Origin: Clostridia bacterium
GTDB taxonomy: Bacteria > Bacillota > Clostridia > Christensenellales > Aristaeellaceae
Direction of reading: 5' to 3'
DNA length: 36,618 bases
Assembly: GCA_017524725.1 (NCBI GenBank)
Contig: JAFXUZ010000079.1
Location: 1-36,618 of the forward strand
The notes beneath the pieces were generated by a model. The model ran no database searches. It was not told where the DNA came from and worked only from the letters and a program-made list of their open reading frames with translations. A program made the position numbers and the translations under genes. This document shows positions 34,257 to 36,618 of this stretch, piece by piece; the stretch's first letter is position 1; every line of letters starts with the position of its first letter.

Positions 34257-35137
34257 TTCAGAGCCCATGCAAGCTGACATACAAGGACGGATTCCTGATC
34301 CTTCGCGGAAGCACAGTCCGCATGGTTCACCTTTCTGAGATCCATACCCTGATCATCGATTCCACCATGACCTCGGTCACCGGTTACCTGATCTGTGAAC
34401 TGATGAAGGAGAAGATCAACGTCATCTTTTGCGACGAAGCCCGGAACCCCATCGGCGAGCTGCATCCCTGCTACGGCAGCCATTACGCCTCAGGCCGCGT
34501 CATTGAGCAGACAAAATGGCAGGAGGCTCGCAAGGATATTTTGTGGCAGTATGTGATCCGCCGCAAGATCCTGAATCAGGCGTCGCTCATGAGAGGTATC
34601 GATGTCGAAGCCGCAGCCATGATATACGGTTTTGCGCAGGACGTAGGACCAGGTGACCCGACCAACCGGGAGGGTCATGCGGCAAAAGTCTATTTCAACC
34701 GTATATTCGGTCCGGAATTTTCCAGGAACATGAAAAGCAACCGGAACGCGGCTTTAAATTACGGCTACGCGATTCTCCTGTCCGCTTTCAACAAGGAGAT
34801 CACCGCCCGTGGTTACCTGACACAACTTGGCATCCATCATCACAGCGCGCTGAATCCTTTCAATCTCTCCAGCGATCTGATGGAACCGTTCAGGGCCATG
34901 ATCGACCGGATCGTTCTGGACAACGGCGAAAGGGAATTCGGAAAAGAATATAAATATACCCTTCTGGAAGTTCTTAACCGGGAGATAAATTACGAAAACA
35001 GCTCGATGTCAGTGACAACAGCAATAGCAAGGTATGTTCGCAAGACGACCGATTACCTTTCCGGAAAAGCCAGCCTGGATGAAAGCACGGTGATCAATGT
35101 TGAGGGAGCGGCCGATGAGAGTGATCGTCATGTTTGA
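34235..35137 (+). CDS. cas1: CRISPR integrase Cas1
   Basis: Cas1, with Cas2, inserts new spacers at the leader end of the array. The 300-residue protein has an N-terminal beta domain and a helical catalytic domain with the metal residues Glu146 (NREGHAAK), the His in GIHHHSALNPFNL (about 202-203) and Glu217 (DLMEPFR), so it should be active. GAGGAG lies 11 bases before the ATG, inside the end of cas9. The cas2 start overlaps its last 23 bases. Both overlaps point to a single cas message. Confidence 0.97.
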   Translation: MGFRTVLIQSPCKLTYKDGFLILRGSTVRMVHLSEIHTLIIDSTMTSVTGYLICELMKEKINVIFCDEARNPIGELHPCYGSHYASGRVIEQTKWQEARKDILWQYVIRRKILNQASLMRGIDVEAAAMIYGFAQDVGPGDPTNREGHAAKVYFNRIFGPEFSRNMKSNRNAALNYGYAILLSAFNKEITARGYLTQLGIHHHSALNPFNLSSDLMEPFRAMIDRIVLDNGEREFGKEYKYTLLEVLNREINYENSSMSVTTAIARYVRKTTDYLSGKASLDESTVINVEGAADESDRHV

Positions 35138-35420
35138 TCTGCCCATGGAAACTGCAAAAGACAGGTACGCTTATGCCCGCTTCAGGAAAGACCTGATAAA
35201 AGAAGGCTTCATCATGATGCAGGAATCGGTATATTGCAAACTTGTCCTGAATCCATTGGCGGGAGACCTGGTGAAGGAAAAAGTCCGTAAAAACAGGCCC
35301 CCCAAAGGGATCATCCAGGCAATGATCATCACAGAAAAGCAATATGCCGATATAGAATATCTTTTGGGCGGCCCGCAGACAGAAAAGATCGATGGAACGG
35401 ACAGACTGGTGATATTTTGA
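35115..35420 (+). CDS. cas2: CRISPR adaptation protein Cas2
   Basis: This 101-residue protein is the structural partner of Cas1 in spacer integration. The ferredoxin-like fold begins MRVIVMFDLPM with the conserved Asp at the end of the first strand, then YARFRKDLIKEGFIMMQESVY and MIITEKQYADIEYLLG, as in type II-A Cas2. The ATG at 35115 is chosen because GAGGGAG lies just upstream and it gives the normal N-terminus; an earlier start adds six unrelated residues. The TGA overlaps the TTG start of csn2. Confidence 0.95.
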   Translation: MRVIVMFDLPMETAKDRYAYARFRKDLIKEGFIMMQESVYCKLVLNPLAGDLVKEKVRKNRPPKGIIQAMIITEKQYADIEYLLGGPQTEKIDGTDRLVIF

Positions 35421-36112
35421 TCCTGAGAAATGTATCCTTTGAAAATGACCTTGAATTCCGGGACGATCATGTCTGTACCATTCTGGCGGAATCGGCAGGA
35501 TTATTCGCATCCATCGTACAGAGTATGTCTGCCATGGAAGAAGGCGTCAAGCCGGTGGAACCTTTCGTTTTTCTGGAAGGAGAAAATGAGATCGATCCCA
35601 AAAAGCTGCTCCTGCTGGTGACGGACCCTTTTCATCTGGACCTGAACTGCAAAAAAAACCTGACCGCACTTTACGCCAGGATGGAAGAAAACCTGACCGC
35701 TGATCCCGAGCTGCGCTCCGAATGGGACCGCCTGTCAATATTGGCCTGCGGCATCACCGAAAAAGTGTCGAAGGAACTGTTTGCGGATGTTGACCCGGGA
35801 CACGAATTAAGCTTTGTTTCCTTCCTGAAGGAAAGCGGCGTACGGTTCGATTTTTCTCCTTCCAGTACCTTTAAGGACAGAATGCTGCGCCTGATGGACA
35901 TCACCGCTGAGCTGATGCCTCAGCGGCTGATCGTATGCTGCAATATTGCCGGCTACTGCGAAGAAAGCACCTGGTTTGAATTGTTGAAATACGCCTGTTA
36001 TCTGAAAGTGCATTTGTTGGTCATTGATCATAAAATGCCGGAAAAGCTGTACGAGCATGAGATCCGTTGGGTGATCCACGAAAATTTTGATGACGAGATC
36101 AAAAAAGGATGA
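35417..36112 (+). CDS. csn2: CRISPR adaptation protein Csn2 (type II-A marker)
   Basis: The presence of csn2 makes this subtype II-A. Csn2 forms a tetrameric ring that slides on DNA ends and is needed for spacer acquisition. The 231-residue protein fits the short Csn2 form: an N-terminal FENDLEFRDDHVCTILAES, a helical middle, and a C-terminal WFELLKYACYLKVHLLVIDH with KLYEHEIRWVIHENF, as at the end of known Csn2 proteins. Overall identity to well-studied members looks low. The start TTG at 35417 overlaps the cas2 stop by four bases. The array leader begins directly after its stop. Confidence 0.9.
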   Translation: MILRNVSFENDLEFRDDHVCTILAESAGLFASIVQSMSAMEEGVKPVEPFVFLEGENEIDPKKLLLLVTDPFHLDLNCKKNLTALYARMEENLTADPELRSEWDRLSILACGITEKVSKELFADVDPGHELSFVSFLKESGVRFDFSPSSTFKDRMLRLMDITAELMPQRLIVCCNIAGYCEESTWFELLKYACYLKVHLLVIDHKMPEKLYEHEIRWVIHENFDDEIKKG

Positions 36113-36183
36113 TAAAATCAGCCTGATGAACTCTCTGGCATACCTGTTTCACAAACAGAATGCCCCGCACTCATGGATTTGAG
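36113..36183 (+). promoter_or_regulatory. CRISPR leader with ATTTGAG anchor next to the first repeat
   Basis: The 71 bases between the csn2 stop and repeat 1 end in ATTTGAG (36177-36183), touching the repeat. The same heptamer is the known leader-anchoring sequence that directs Cas1-Cas2 integration in streptococcal II-A systems. An imperfect repeat TGTTTCACAAACAG that can fold back lies at 36144-36158. No clear promoter is visible, so array transcription may come from the cas message or from within the leader. Confidence 0.75.
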
Positions 36184-36618
36184 GTTTCGGAGCTATATCA
36201 TTCCAGATAGTTCGATAGCGGATGTTATGTATTGGACAAATTGACCATTGTTTCGGAGCTATATCATTCCAGATAGTTCGATAGCCCGCCCACGACTACA
36301 ACTCCGACCAAATGAGTTTCGGAGCTATATCATTCCAGATAGTTCGATAGCGCGCCTAAAGTGTCTTCCCCTTTATCCGTGGTTTCGGAGCTATATCATT
36401 CCAGATAGTTCGATAGCTAAATACCGCCTATAGTGAGATCTACCAGAGTTTCGGAGCTATATCATTCCAGATAGTTCGATAGCCCGGGTGAGCCGCCGCC
36501 GATGGCGGGTGCCGTTTCGGAGCTATATCATTCCAGATAGTTCGATAGCCCGTGGCGTGGGAACAGACGGCAAGCCATCGTTTCGGAGCTATATCATTCC
36601 AGATAGTTCGATAGCTAA
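36184..36618 (+). CRISPR. Type II-A CRISPR array, seven repeats, cut by the window end
   Basis: Seven identical 36-base repeats start at 36184, 36250, 36316, 36382, 36448, 36514 and 36580. Each begins GTTTCGGAGCTATATC and ends TTCGATAGC. They are separated by six different spacers of exactly 30 bases. The leader at the left and the tracrRNA pairing both show transcription from left to right. The last complete repeat ends at 36615 and the three bases left cannot tell a further spacer from flanking DNA. Perfect repeat identity suggests a young or active array. Confidence 0.99.

Noticed and set aside
36248..36433. Open frame with repeated FRSYIIPDSSIA
   Set aside because: It is a translation of the CRISPR repeats, whose 66-base period keeps the frame open. 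It is not a gene.

Overview
The window reads as a chromosomal segment of a GC-rich member of the Bacillota, most likely an uncultured gut or rumen Clostridia. This is inferred from the T-box leader on pheST, the cobalamin riboswitch, strong AGGAGG-type ribosome sites, sigma-A promoters, a lipoprotein-type substrate-binding protein and a type II-A CRISPR-Cas locus. No rRNA or tRNA gene was seen.

Left part (1-7.9 kb): an orphan peptide with a double-glycine-type leader (283-576); miaA overlapping a MATE exporter; a six-helix membrane protein broken by a one-base frameshift; then, on the minus strand, a vitamin B12-type ABC importer (binding protein, permease, ATPase) with a nitroreductase, behind a cobalamin riboswitch and a consensus promoter.

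Middle (7.9-27.5 kb): housekeeping genes. These are a SWIM-SNF2 helicase, a eukaryote-like NADP isocitrate dehydrogenase, a secreted 5'-nucleotidase, a MocR-type/aspartate aminotransferase, a SAM methyltransferase-like protein, the Sua5/TsaC tRNA-modification enzyme, a divergent protein-kinase-like protein, pheS-pheT behind a T-box, a GH51 arabinofuranosidase interrupted by an in-frame TAG, and the serine pair serC-serA.

Accessory part (27.5-30.2 kb): a short transcript carrying a 36-residue membrane peptide, two copies of an intergenic repeat, a TlpA-like thioredoxin, and a 166-bp second copy of the serA 3' end. The copied tail differs mostly at silent or conservative positions, which suggests recombination with another serA allele or insertion at serA.

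Right part (30.1-36.6 kb): a complete type II-A CRISPR-Cas system: tracrRNA (minus strand, divergent), cas9, cas1, cas2, csn2, a 71-bp leader ending in ATTTGAG, and at least seven identical 36-bp repeats with 30-bp spacers, running off the window. The cas genes overlap one another and probably form one transcript. The tracrRNA anti-repeat pairs with the array repeat over two blocks separated by a bulge, so the guide components can be assigned directly from sequence.
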